Program-made: the position numbers and the translations under genes
NCBI GenBank assembly: GCA_003158175.1
Contig: PMHJ01000014.1
Span: 134,739-181,135 of the forward strand
Origin: Candidatus Cybelea septentrionalis
Lineage (GTDB): Bacteria; Vulcanimicrobiota; Vulcanimicrobiia; Vulcanimicrobiales; Vulcanimicrobiaceae
Direction of reading: 5' to 3'
DNA: 46,397 nucleotides
The notes under the pieces: generated by a model
Databases searched by the model: none
What the model was told of the DNA's origin: nothing
Seen by the model: the letters and a program-made list of their open reading frames with translations, nothing else
Part shown: one piece after another, positions 16,124 through 24,939 of the stretch
Layout: every line of letters starts with the position of its first letter
Position numbering within the stretch: position 1 is the first letter of the stretch

Positions 16124-18511
16124 TCATTGTCTCGCCATGATCATGTTCATCACTTCTTCGCGATTCAGCAGGTGGTCGTTGTTTTCACCGCTGGTTTCAA
16201 TAACGACGACGTCGATGGTTCCATTAAACGCGCTCTTTTCCGGGGGCATGTCCGGCGTTATCGGAGAGCCGTGCTTGATGCCGACGTCGGACGTCTCGTC
16301 GGCAGAGAATACCGCCGGAACGGTCCGTTCAACGCGACCCTCCCCCACGGCTTTCCCATCGATCAAGAGCGTCACGTTTCCACCTTTGGCGAGACCGCCG
16401 CCGTCGTAGTCGAACTCCATCCGTATCTGATGCTTGCCCGGAGAAAGCACTTGAGTGGAAGCTACCACAAACTTCTGTAGGCCGAGGAAGTTGTAAATGT
16501 ATGTGAGCTTCCCGTCTTTCACATAGAACATCCATCCGCCGCCGATCCCGCCTTGCGACAGAATCACTCCGTTGGCAGGCTCTCCCTCGGGGGCGACGAC
16601 CTGCGCCGTAACCGAATGGCTCTTGTTCTTGATATTTATGAGGCCGTTCTCGTTGAGGCCGCCCATGCCGTTGGCAAGGACCTGCGAAGTGCCGCGAACG
16701 AGTACTGGTCGTCCCGCAGTGTCGGAGTTCATGCGTTCCGCCATGCGATCGTCCATCGGTAAGCAACCGTTACGCGTCGCCTCGATGACCCACAAGCGTT
16801 GAAGCTCCCGGAGCTTATCGGGCATTTCTTTTGAGAGGTCGTGTGCCTGCGACCAGTCTTTCGTCGTGTCGTAGAGCTCCCACACATCATCGTCGAAGGG
16901 CAGCAATTTTGCCGTCATGATCCACGGCGTGTTATGGCGCGTGACCGCCGTCCAACCTTTGTGATAAATACCGCGATTTCCGAACATTTCGAAATATTGG
17001 GTTTCGTGGCGTTCGGCCGCTCTTGCATCATCGAAGCTATACCGCATGCTGACGCCCTGCATCGGAACCTGCCCAACGCTATTGACCATATAGGGCTCGG
17101 GAAGTTGAGCGGCCTCGAGGATGGTGGGGGCGACGTCGATGACGTGATGAAACTGATGGCGTACTTCGCCTTTCGCCTTGATGCCCTTGGGCCAGCGCAC
17201 GATCGTGCCGTTTCGCGTGCCGCCCCAGTGCGACGCGACCTGCTTGGTCCATTGATACGGGGTATCCATGGCGTGTGCCCAGCCGACCGCATAGTGATTG
17301 TAGGCTTCGGGACCGCCCAGTTTGTCAATGCGTTCCGTAAGGAACTCGGCGGTTTCGAGGGCATTCATTCCGTTAAAGGGGATCATTTCGCTGAAGGTGC
17401 CTTGTGGCGTGCCTTCGGCTGACGCCCCATTGTCGCCGATGATGTAGTAAATCAACGTGTCGTCGAGAGCTTCGATTTGATCGAGCGCGTCGATGAGGCG
17501 TCCGATGTGATAATCGGCGAATGAGAAGAATCCGGCGTAGACTTCCATCTCGCGCGCCAGCACGCGTTTGAACTCTGGGGTCTGAGAATCCCACGATGGA
17601 ATCTCCTTCGGACGCGCGGTGAGTTCGCACTCCTGCGGGATCACTCCGAGTTGCTTTTGGCGCGCAAAAGTTTCTTCGCGCAGTTTGTCCCAGCCTTGAT
17701 CGAATTTGCCTTTGTACTTGTCGGCCCACTCTTTTGGTACGTGGTGTGGTGCATGTGTCGCGCCAGGAGCAAAATACATGAAGAAGGGCTTATCGCCCGC
17801 GAGCAGTCGCTGCTGCCGTACCCAGGCAATCGCGCGATCCGTCATATCCTCCATGAAGTGATAGCCCTCTTCAGGCGTCTTAGGAGGTTCCACGACCTTC
17901 GTACCCTCGTGAATCGCGGGATACCATTGATTGGTCTCACCGGCAATGAAGCCATAGAAGTGCTCGAAGCCGGAGCCCGTCGGCCAGCGATCGAACGGCC
18001 CAACGGGACTTGCTTCCCATACCGGCACCTCGTGGCACTTGCCGAACTGTGCGGTCGAATAGCCGTTGAGCCGAAGAATTTCAGCGAGCGGCGCCATCGA
18101 ATTAGGCCGCATCGAACTGTAGCCCGGCGCCGAAGTTGCGATTTCCGTAATACCACCCATTGCAACGGTATGATGATTTCGCCCAGATAATAGTGCGGCG
18201 CGCGACGGCGAGCAAAGGGCTGTCGTGTGGAAGCGTGTGTAGCGGAGGCCATCCTTCGCAATGCGTTCCGCCGTGGGAGCCTGGCACGGACCTCCGAAAA
18301 TACTCGAGGCGCCAAAACCGACGTCGTCTATCAGCACGATGAGTACGTTCGGAGCGTCCTTAGGCGGACGCAGGGGCTCGATCGGTGGAAACTTTGAATC
18401 GGGATCCTTAGCGTCGTAGGCCATGAAGCCGGCGTACGGCTTGTCTGGAATCGGTAGGACTTCACGCTGTACGCGTTTCGAGGAATCCGGTGAACCGTTT
18501 GAACTCGACAT
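16124..18511 (-). CDS. Arylsulfatase (formylglycine-dependent sulfatase)
   Basis: 795 aa. LIDDVGFGASSIFGG (metal ligands Asp62, Asp63), the formylglycine motif CSPSR with Cys100, GKCHEVPVWE, HAPHHVP and IGDNGAS are all present, so the active site is complete. The length and C-terminal extension (about 200 residues of beta-rich sequence ending SGENNDHLLNREEV) match the large alkyl/aryl-sulfatase group. No signal peptide is seen, so it may act in the cytoplasm or leave by another route. It hydrolyses sulfate esters and needs a formylglycine-generating enzyme elsewhere. GGAGG lies 6 nt before the ATG. Confidence 0.95.
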   Translation of the reverse strand: MSSSNGSPDSSKRVQREVLPIPDKPYAGFMAYDAKDPDSKFPPIEPLRPPKDAPNVLIVLIDDVGFGASSIFGGPCQAPTAERIAKDGLRYTRFHTTALCSPSRAALLSGRNHHTVAMGGITEIATSAPGYSSMRPNSMAPLAEILRLNGYSTAQFGKCHEVPVWEASPVGPFDRWPTGSGFEHFYGFIAGETNQWYPAIHEGTKVVEPPKTPEEGYHFMEDMTDRAIAWVRQQRLLAGDKPFFMYFAPGATHAPHHVPKEWADKYKGKFDQGWDKLREETFARQKQLGVIPQECELTARPKEIPSWDSQTPEFKRVLAREMEVYAGFFSFADYHIGRLIDALDQIEALDDTLIYYIIGDNGASAEGTPQGTFSEMIPFNGMNALETAEFLTERIDKLGGPEAYNHYAVGWAHAMDTPYQWTKQVASHWGGTRNGTIVRWPKGIKAKGEVRHQFHHVIDVAPTILEAAQLPEPYMVNSVGQVPMQGVSMRYSFDDARAAERHETQYFEMFGNRGIYHKGWTAVTRHNTPWIMTAKLLPFDDDVWELYDTTKDWSQAHDLSKEMPDKLRELQRLWVIEATRNGCLPMDDRMAERMNSDTAGRPVLVRGTSQVLANGMGGLNENGLINIKNKSHSVTAQVVAPEGEPANGVILSQGGIGGGWMFYVKDGKLTYIYNFLGLQKFVVASTQVLSPGKHQIRMEFDYDGGGLAKGGNVTLLIDGKAVGEGRVERTVPAVFSADETSDVGIKHGSPITPDMPPEKSAFNGTIDVVVIETSGENNDHLLNREEVMNMIMARQ

Positions 18512-18744
18512 GATAAGCCTCCAGGATGTTCGGTTGCTCGATTGGCCGCCGTGCCTTGCGGGCCGTAAACGTACGGCAAGAAGCCCTAAGGACCCCTTCC
18601 GGCGCGCTATTTCGTGGCCTTAATCAAATGTGAATATTCTGCTATACAACAATAAGATTTGTACGCAGCGCGGGGAGGTGCCCATCTCGCGCCGAATTTC
18701 GCTATGTTACCTGGAGAAAGCCGATTTAAGGGTGGTAGCGAGAG
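18512..18744. promoter_or_regulatory. Divergent promoter region with AT-rich patch
   Basis: 233 bp between the arylsulfatase and the Vgb-like gene. The stretch 18620-18662 is clearly more AT-rich than its surroundings. It contains CTGCTATACAAC at 18639-18650, whose reverse complement (GTTGTATAGCAG) recurs upstream of the lipoprotein starting at 40668. No confident -35/-10 pair is claimed. Confidence 0.3.
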
Positions 18745-19839
18745 ATGATTGCTTTACGATTCACGTTGGCAGCCGCGCTGGCCGCATTTGGCGTCGGAAC
18801 CGCGGGCTGCTCGCTCGCAGGCAACAACAATTCCCTCCCGCGTGCGGCGAACGAGCCGAGCGCCGGGCTTAACTTCAAAGCCCCTAGAGGGCACGTTACG
18901 ATCGCGCAGTTTGCTGATCTACCCGAGTATCAGGGCTACTATGGACCAACCGCCATAGCGTCGGGCCCTCACAGGTCGCTGTGGGTCACCGACACGATCG
19001 ACCAGGACTTCGGCGAGAACGCGGTCGTGCAGATCGCAAAGTCGGGCAAGGCGCTAAATACCTTCTACTATAGCGGCATAACCAGCGAAGGCGCCGACTT
19101 TATGGACATTGCAGCCGGCCCCGACGGCGCGCTCTGGATCACAGATAGCTACAACGGTCAGATCCTGCGAATGACCACGGGCGGCACATTCACCGGATAC
19201 GGGTTGAGCTACTTGGGCCCGCAGGGCATCGTGACCGGCCCCGACAAAGCGCTGTGGTTCACCGCGTTAGGCGACGGAAGCCAGTCGGTAATTGGGCGGA
19301 TCACAACCGACTTCATGCTCACCCAATACGCCGCGAGCGGCGGCGTTCACGGCATCACCGTCGGACCCGATAAAGCGCTCTGGTACACCGAGGAAACCGC
19401 CAATGCAATTGGGCGCATCACGACCAAAGGCAAGATTACCGAGCTCTCCAAGGGCATTAGCGGCGGTGCCGATCCGCTTTGGATCGCAGCGGGCCCCGAC
19501 GGCGCGCTGTGGTTTAGCGAATACAAGGGCGGGCGCATCGGGCGCATCACGACAGCCGGCAAGGTTACGGAATATTCACGCGGCATCACGCCCACGGAGT
19601 ACCCCTTCGGCATCGCCGCCGGATCAGACGGCGCGATGTGGTTCACCGAGAGCGAAAGCTACAACTCTGGCTACTCGGACGCGGCAAAGATCGGCCGAAT
19701 CACGATGAGCGGCAAAATCACCGAATACTCGAAGGGGCTCAGCTCGAATTCCGATCCTACCGCGATCGTGCAAGGCCCCGACCACAACATGTGGTTCGTT
19801 GAAAGCGCGGGCAACCAAACGGGCCGAGCCAGCCTCTAG
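18745..19839 (+). CDS. Vgb-like beta-propeller lipoprotein
   Basis: 364 aa. The signal peptide ends in a lipobox-like GVGTAGCSL. The mature part has about seven repeats of the pattern G-I-x2-GPD-x-ALWFT-E-x4-IGRITT-x-GKITEYS, the signature of the virginiamycin B lyase-like (Vgb) propeller family. True Vgb lyases have six to seven blades with a few conserved His/Glu residues in the cavity; here no obvious catalytic set stands out, so lyase activity should not be assumed. It is divergent from the arylsulfatase, sharing an AT-rich intergenic region. Confidence 0.88.
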   Translation: MIALRFTLAAALAAFGVGTAGCSLAGNNNSLPRAANEPSAGLNFKAPRGHVTIAQFADLPEYQGYYGPTAIASGPHRSLWVTDTIDQDFGENAVVQIAKSGKALNTFYYSGITSEGADFMDIAAGPDGALWITDSYNGQILRMTTGGTFTGYGLSYLGPQGIVTGPDKALWFTALGDGSQSVIGRITTDFMLTQYAASGGVHGITVGPDKALWYTEETANAIGRITTKGKITELSKGISGGADPLWIAAGPDGALWFSEYKGGRIGRITTAGKVTEYSRGITPTEYPFGIAAGSDGAMWFTESESYNSGYSDAAKIGRITMSGKITEYSKGLSSNSDPTAIVQGPDHNMWFVESAGNQTGRASL

Positions 19840-19957
19840 CGAAGGCCAGCTAAAAACCGTTCTTCTTGGCGAACGCCAACGCACCGAAGTCGAAGTTTGA
19901 TCCGCTCGTTGCTCTTCCCGGTGGGCATCGGCCGTTTGAGAAAGAAAGGAGAGCAGC

Positions 19958-20437
19958 ATGAACTTGCGCAGTTTTTGGGTCGCCCTCACAATAATGCTCG
20001 TCGGCGGCAGCGTTGCACTCGCGCAGGATCAGGGTTCAGGGGCAATCAGAAAGCTGGCATTCCTCTCGGGATCGTGGCGCTGCGTGATCCAGGGCAAGGA
20101 AGTTCCAAGCGGCGACGTAGATCGCGTTAACTATGAGTTTTCGCCAGACTGGTCGTGGATGATTGAGCGATCAGACCTTCGAGAAAATGCTCATCGCTAC
20201 TGGAGCACGCAACGTTGGGGATATGACGCCCGTAGTAAGCAGCTCGTCGCGTATCAGTTCACTCCGAATGGGGTCTTCACCAAGAGGGTCGAGGGCTGGG
20301 TTGGAGGCCGATTTCAAAGTACGCGCAACGACACCGGTGCGACGGTCACGATTAACCCCATCAACGAGAATGCTTTCGATTGGGTGATCGAAAGCGCCGA
20401 TCATTCGAACACGGTCACAGAGGTCTGCAGGCGCTGA
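19958..20437 (+). CDS. Secreted DUF1579/lipocalin-like protein
   Basis: 159 aa. Signal peptide with cleavage after SVALAQ. The mature part opens KLAFLSGSWRC and continues with WMIERSDLRENAHRYWST, TPNGVFTKRVEGWVGG and TNTVTEVCRR-like strands, similar to small beta-barrel proteins of the DUF1579 type (LxxLxGxW opening). A ligand role is possible but unproven. AAGGAG lies 8 nt before the ATG. First gene of a tight three-gene cluster (gaps 4 nt and -4 nt). Confidence 0.75.
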   Translation: MNLRSFWVALTIMLVGGSVALAQDQGSGAIRKLAFLSGSWRCVIQGKEVPSGDVDRVNYEFSPDWSWMIERSDLRENAHRYWSTQRWGYDARSKQLVAYQFTPNGVFTKRVEGWVGGRFQSTRNDTGATVTINPINENAFDWVIESADHSNTVTEVCRR

Positions 20438-20441
20438 ACAA

Positions 20442-21161
20442 GTGTCAAACCTCACGGAAAGGCCTTCGGAAGAAGGTTTGATACCCGATCGAGTCGAGAT
20501 ACCGTGGCGATTCGTACCAAGGTGGATATGGGTTAGCGCGATCTTGTTCGTCGCGTTCTTGGCTTTGGGATTCTACTCTCAGTGGATTCATGAAGTACCA
20601 AGGCGCTTTGCGCTGTTGTCACCGCTGAGTCGGGGTCTTTACGGAGTACTTGTCGCCCGGTCGTTAATGGCCACTTTCGACTTTCTGATCGCAGGCGTCC
20701 CTACGATTAGCGCGGTGGTCATGCTTTGGATCGCCTTTGTAAGTCCACGCTGGAGCGATCGCATGCTATGGGGCGCCGCGATGACCTTCACGGCACTCGT
20801 GCTCGTTGCAAATCTGCAATATTTCTTTCATCATACGATTGCCGGCGAAGTAGTTCGTACGTACCCTCACGCATCTGCCGTCGTGGGATTAGTCGCCTAT
20901 GGGAGCTGGCTACTGATCTTACGAGAAAGTACGCTCTCGGCGCGGATAAGAGGGCTTTTGACCGCGGCATGCGCGCTTGCCCTGCTGGCGATCGTGGCCT
21001 ATCCTGTAATCGACCCTTACACACGCTGGGTCGACGTCGTGGGTGCCGGCGTATTGGCCGGCGCATTATTCGCACTGGGAATTTTCGTTGCCGATCGGGT
21101 CGGCGTAAATATGCTCGGTTCGTCCTCGCACGAGACACTCTACGATAGTGGTCCGCCATGA
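20442..21161 (+). CDS. PAP2-like membrane protein with degenerate catalytic motifs
   Basis: 239 aa, GTG start 4 nt after the previous stop. About six membrane spans. The arrangement resembles type-2 phosphatidic acid phosphatases: TYPHASAVVGLVAYGSWLL occupies the place of the FPSGHA motif, and PYTRWVDVVGAGVLAGALF the place of the SR-x5-H-x3-D motif. In both, key residues differ (no PSGH, no catalytic His in the last motif), so a phosphatase reaction is doubtful. It may be an inactive relative or a coincidental likeness. Its TGA overlaps the next ATG. Confidence 0.6.
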   Translation: MSNLTERPSEEGLIPDRVEIPWRFVPRWIWVSAILFVAFLALGFYSQWIHEVPRRFALLSPLSRGLYGVLVARSLMATFDFLIAGVPTISAVVMLWIAFVSPRWSDRMLWGAAMTFTALVLVANLQYFFHHTIAGEVVRTYPHASAVVGLVAYGSWLLILRESTLSARIRGLLTAACALALLAIVAYPVIDPYTRWVDVVGAGVLAGALFALGIFVADRVGVNMLGSSSHETLYDSGPP

Positions 21162-21664
21162 AGCATTCGATCGCCGTACTTATCGCGCTTTCGTGCGTAC
21201 TTGCGAGCTTTAACGTGGCGCGCGCCGACGACAATGCGCTACGGGCAGCGCTTCAAACGTACTACGCGCGTGTGAAGCTCGCCATGCTGACTCACGATGA
21301 TAAGGCGATGCAGGCGCTTCTCGCGCCAGGCTTTATCAGTATCGACGTTTCCGGACAAACCGAAGGCGCCGCACAAATGATCGGCGAGGTTGATTCTCTT
21401 CCCAAAGACTTGAAGAAAGTTAGCACTGCGACATTATTGTCGCTCAAGGCATCGGGCAACACAGCCATCGTCACTCAGCGATACGATATGAAGACCGTTA
21501 AGCTCGCCGCGGACGGAAGCAACGAGGACGTCGAGCTCGTTACATTATCGACTGATACCTGGGTCACGGCGAGTGGAACTTGGGCCCTACAGAAGACGGA
21601 GACCGATCAACTCGACTATTACGTGAACGGCCAGCAGGTCGCACATAAGGTTCGCCCGCAGTAG
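21158..21664 (+). CDS. Secreted NTF2-like (DUF4440/SnoaL-type) protein
   Basis: 168 aa. Signal peptide with cleavage after NVARAD. The mature part, ALQTYYARVKLAMLTHDDKAMQALLAPGFISIDVSGQ and ending WALQKTETDQLDYYVNG, has the helix-strand pattern and the W-x-L-x2-T-x4 ending of NTF2-like proteins. These are ligand-binding or isomerase-like folds with no single reaction. The ATGA overlap with the upstream membrane gene indicates coupling. Confidence 0.72.
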   Translation: MKHSIAVLIALSCVLASFNVARADDNALRAALQTYYARVKLAMLTHDDKAMQALLAPGFISIDVSGQTEGAAQMIGEVDSLPKDLKKVSTATLLSLKASGNTAIVTQRYDMKTVKLAADGSNEDVELVTLSTDTWVTASGTWALQKTETDQLDYYVNGQQVAHKVRPQ

Positions 21665-21809
21665 TGCCGGTGCCCAGCTCCTAGATTTCGCGTCAAAATG
21701 CCGCGCACGCGAGCGGCTTGACAAAAGCCGGTAGAAGGCGCATTGTGGTTGCCTTAGCAGCTTGCCTTGCTGCTTCGCGGCTTGGGCAGAGTTTCATAAG
21801 GAGCATTGA

Positions 21810-21917
21810 ATGCCGCTGCGGCGCAACTCGGTCGATGTTTCTATCCCGGCTGCGATGAGCATCTTTCCTGGTGAGATATATCTAGCCCCACGGAGCTGGA
21901 CGGACGCCGCTTATCAC
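21810..21917 (+). pseudogene. Remnant of an epoxide hydrolase gene
   Basis: An AAGGAG site 6 nt before ATG 21810 starts a frame whose residues 8-36 (VDVSIPAAMSIFPGEIYLAP, then RSWTDAAYH) match the C-terminal part of the intact epoxide hydrolase that follows (VGVTIPVGVSAFPHEIYQAP, then QSWSEKAYP). The N-terminal domain, catalytic core and final His region are absent. The remnant keeps its ribosome-binding site but has lost over 350 codons, as from a tandem pair where one copy suffered an internal deletion. Confidence 0.75.
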
Positions 21918-21943
21918 TGCGCACATAGTTGGGAGGGACTCGT

Positions 21944-23272
21944 ATGTCAGAACTCGGCCTCAATCGCCGTCGCTTTTGCGGTGCCGGCGCGCTCGCCGCG
22001 GCCGCGGTCCCACTCGGTCTTCTCTCTTTTCCAGAAAGGGCTCAAGCCATGACACAAGTTGCACAAGGGACGGAGGGCGGGACGACCGCTATTCGCCCGT
22101 TTCCTCAACTGAACGTTCCAGAAGCGGAACTTGTCGAACTGCGCCGGCGCATCAATGCGACGCGTTGGCCTACACGGGAACTTGTAGTGGACGACAGTCA
22201 AGGCATCCAGTTGGCGACGACTCAGGCGCTGGCAACCTATTGGGCGAATGGTTACGATTGGCGCAAGATCGAGACGAGATTGAATGCGACTCCGCAGTTC
22301 GTCACCGAGATCGACGGAGTGGACATCCAGTTTATTCACGTTCGTTCGAAACACGAAAACGCGCTGCCTCTGATTATCACGCACGGCTGGCCCGGGTCGA
22401 TCATCGAGCAGATGAAGGTTATAGATCCGCTGACCAATCCCACGGCATACGGCGCGAACGCATCGGACGCGTTCCATCTCGTGATCCCGTCGATGCCGGG
22501 GTACGGATATTCGGCCGAGCCGACCGTCCTCGGCTGGGATCCGGTGCGCATCGCCAAGGCCTGGGTCGTGCTGATGCAGCGGCTTGGATACAACCAGTTC
22601 GTAGCGCAAGGCGGTGATTGGGGAGCATCCGTTACACAACAGCTGGCTTTGCTAGCGCCGACGACCGTGCTGGCCATTCATTCCAACATGCCGGGTACCG
22701 TACCGGACGACATTTTAACGAAGGCAATCGCCAACGCTCCGCCGCCTGCGGGGCTCGGCAGCGACGAACTGCACGCGTATCGGCAGCTGGCCGACTTCTA
22801 CACGCATCACCTCGGGTACGCCGTCGAGATGTCGAACCGCCCGCAGACGCTCTACGGATTGATGGACTCACCCATCGGCCTTGCGGCCTGGATTCTGGAT
22901 CACGACAAGGACAGTTACGAGATGATCGCGCCGGCCTTTTTCGGAAACCCCGGCGGCCTTTCACGCGACGACGTGCTCGACAACATCACGATGTACTGGC
23001 TCACAAAGACGGGCATCTCCTCGGCGCGCCTCTATTGGGAGAATAAGCTCGGTTTCTTCAACGTCGTAGGCGTGACGATCCCGGTTGGCGTGAGCGCCTT
23101 TCCGCACGAGATCTATCAAGCGCCTCAAAGCTGGTCTGAAAAAGCGTATCCGAAACTCGTCTATTACAAGAAGCACGAAGTTGGCGGGCACTTTGCGGCC
23201 TGGGAGCAGCCGCAGCTCTTCTGCGAAGACGTTCGCGCGACGTTCAAAGTCGTGCGAACCAGCAACGCCTGA
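21944..23272 (+). CDS. Epoxide hydrolase, Tat-exported
   Basis: 442 aa. NRRRFCGAGALAAAAVPLGLL is a twin-arginine-type signal. Next is the epoxide hydrolase N-terminal (EHN) domain (residues about 50-155: FPQLNVPEAELVELRRRI, NATRWP, YWANGYDW) and then an alpha/beta-hydrolase core with HGWPG (147-151), nucleophile Asp225 in GGDWGAS and the C-terminal His416 in HEVGGHFAAWEQP. It opens epoxides to diols through an alkyl-enzyme ester. ATG at 21944 is chosen because GGGAGG lies 7 nt upstream; TTG at 21929 is less likely. It heads an operon with the quinone reductase (3 nt gap) and an SDR. Confidence 0.93.
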   Translation: MSELGLNRRRFCGAGALAAAAVPLGLLSFPERAQAMTQVAQGTEGGTTAIRPFPQLNVPEAELVELRRRINATRWPTRELVVDDSQGIQLATTQALATYWANGYDWRKIETRLNATPQFVTEIDGVDIQFIHVRSKHENALPLIITHGWPGSIIEQMKVIDPLTNPTAYGANASDAFHLVIPSMPGYGYSAEPTVLGWDPVRIAKAWVVLMQRLGYNQFVAQGGDWGASVTQQLALLAPTTVLAIHSNMPGTVPDDILTKAIANAPPPAGLGSDELHAYRQLADFYTHHLGYAVEMSNRPQTLYGLMDSPIGLAAWILDHDKDSYEMIAPAFFGNPGGLSRDDVLDNITMYWLTKTGISSARLYWENKLGFFNVVGVTIPVGVSAFPHEIYQAPQSWSEKAYPKLVYYKKHEVGGHFAAWEQPQLFCEDVRATFKVVRTSNA

Positions 23273-23275
23273 AAC

Positions 23276-24181
23276 GTGAAAGCCTCTGTAGTGAGTGCTT
23301 ACGGCGGTCCGGAAGTGATGAAATATCAAGATATGCCGGACCCCGAGCCGGGCGCGGGCGACGTCCTCGTTAAGGTGGCCGGCATCGGTATCAACCCGGA
23401 AGACATCCTCGAGCGCAACGGCGTCGTGAAGGGGTGGCAGCTGCACTTTCCGGCGATCATCGGCCTGGACGTGTCGGGAACGGTGGTCGCCAGGGGCGAG
23501 GGCGTCACCGACCTCAAGGTCGGCGAGCGTGTCTGCGGGTGGTCGTACCACACGTACGCTGAACTGGTCGCTGACAAAGCGGCTCTGTTCGCCAAGGTGC
23601 CGGACACGATGGAGCTAGTCGATGCGGCCGCGATTCCGCTCGTGGGCGTCACGGGGAGCCAATTAATCTCGGTTGCAGGCGGCCTGAAGTCCGGCCAGAC
23701 GGTGCTGGTCTCCGGCGCGGCGGGCGCGGTCGGTCGTTGCGCCGTCTACACGGCGAAACTATCGGGCGCACGCGTAATCGCGGGCGTGCTGCGTTCGCAG
23801 CTCGACCAGGCGGAGAGCATCGGCGCGGACGAAACGATCGCTCTCGACGACCCGGCCGTCTTCGCGACGATTCCGCAAGTCGATATCGTGGCGAACACGC
23901 TGCGCGGGAAAGCGGCGACGAATCTGCTCGCAAAGGTCAAGGACGGAGGGACGTTTGCATCGGTGACGGGAGAGCCCGACGGCGCCAAGGACTACCCGAA
24001 CGTACGCGCCGTCCCATTCCGCTCAAAGCAAGACCGAGAGGGCATCGCCTCCATCGCCGATGCCGTACACTCCGGCAAGATGTCGATCCCGATCGGCCGC
24101 CGCGAGGAGCTTAGGAATGCGGGCGCCGCGCAGGCCGCGTTCACGAAAGGCGGTATCGGCAAGGTACTGCTAATCCCCTGA
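23276..24181 (+). CDS. NADP-dependent quinone oxidoreductase-like MDR protein
   Basis: 301 aa, GTG start 3 nt after the epoxide hydrolase stop. Medium-chain dehydrogenase/reductase without the zinc-binding cysteines. The GroES-like part contains VAGIGINPEDIL and FPAIIGLDVSGTV; the Rossmann part contains VSGAAGAVGRCAVYTAK, with DGGTFASVTGEP later. The family reduces quinones or enones with NADPH. Likely acts on products related to the neighbouring epoxide hydrolase, but no substrate is visible. Confidence 0.88.
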   Translation: MKASVVSAYGGPEVMKYQDMPDPEPGAGDVLVKVAGIGINPEDILERNGVVKGWQLHFPAIIGLDVSGTVVARGEGVTDLKVGERVCGWSYHTYAELVADKAALFAKVPDTMELVDAAAIPLVGVTGSQLISVAGGLKSGQTVLVSGAAGAVGRCAVYTAKLSGARVIAGVLRSQLDQAESIGADETIALDDPAVFATIPQVDIVANTLRGKAATNLLAKVKDGGTFASVTGEPDGAKDYPNVRAVPFRSKQDREGIASIADAVHSGKMSIPIGRREELRNAGAAQAAFTKGGIGKVLLIP

Positions 24182-24220
24182 TTAAGCCCAGTTTTCTCTC
24201 TATCCGAATTGGAGTCGTCA

Positions 24221-24934
24221 ATGGACGAAGTACAAGACGACAAGGTTGCGATAATTACCGGTGCTTCGCACGGCATCGGCCAGGGCCTGGTGGCCGCATA
24301 CCGCGATGCAGGCTTTAAGGTGGTCGCCAGCGCGCTCTCAATCGGGAACAGCACGGACCCCAATGTGCGCAACGTTACCGGCGACATCAGTGACTCCAAG
24401 ACCGCCGACCTCATTATGACCGAGGGCGTTGATGGATTCGGACGGCTCGACACACTAGTCAATAATGCGGGTGCCTACATTTCGAAACCATTCACACACT
24501 ACACCCTGGCTGAATTTGACTTGATGCTCTCAACCAACCTCGCCGGATTTTTCCACATCACGCAGCGCGCGGTACGGCGGATGGAGACGCAAGGTTGGGG
24601 TCATATCGTCAACATCACGGCCACGGTAGCCGAACAGCCCGTCAAAGGTGTCCCTGCGGCGCTAGCATCCTTGGCTAAGGGCGGCTTGAACTCGGTGACG
24701 AAGGCACTCGCGATCGAATATGCGTCCTCTGGCATCCGGGTGAATGCGGTCTCACCTGCAATCATCAGGACACATCCGGAGGCATCGTACGCCGGACTCG
24801 AAGCGCAGATCCCGCTCGGGCGAATTGGAGAGATCCAAGACGTCGTCTCTGCCGTGATGTATTTGGAACGCGCCCCGTACGTAACCGGCGAAATCTCCCA
24901 TGTAGATGGCGGTCAAAGCGCAGGCCACTGGTAG
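24221..24934 (+). CDS. SDR-family protein lacking the catalytic tyrosine
   Basis: 237 aa. Rossmann SDR: TGASHGIG (13-20), NNAG (81-84), NAVSPAIIRT, and a C-terminal GEISHVDGGQSAG. In the usual Y-x3-K position the sequence is A149-x3-K153 (PAALASLAKGGL), so the catalytic Tyr is Ala, and the serine loop reads NITATVAEQP. I recall related SDRs with this GVPAALASL variant, so it may be a natural subfamily rather than decay. Cofactor binding looks intact; reductase activity is uncertain. ATG at 24221 has GGAG 6 nt upstream. Confidence 0.88.
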   Translation: MDEVQDDKVAIITGASHGIGQGLVAAYRDAGFKVVASALSIGNSTDPNVRNVTGDISDSKTADLIMTEGVDGFGRLDTLVNNAGAYISKPFTHYTLAEFDLMLSTNLAGFFHITQRAVRRMETQGWGHIVNITATVAEQPVKGVPAALASLAKGGLNSVTKALAIEYASSGIRVNAVSPAIIRTHPEASYAGLEAQIPLGRIGEIQDVVSAVMYLERAPYVTGEISHVDGGQSAGHW

Positions 24935-24939
24935 GCCGG

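Noticed and set aside
18745-19839. Antibiotic (streptogramin) lyase function for the Vgb-like protein
   Set aside because: The propeller repeat matches, but catalytic residues were not identified and the protein is a lipoprotein; many Vgb-like propellers are not lyases.
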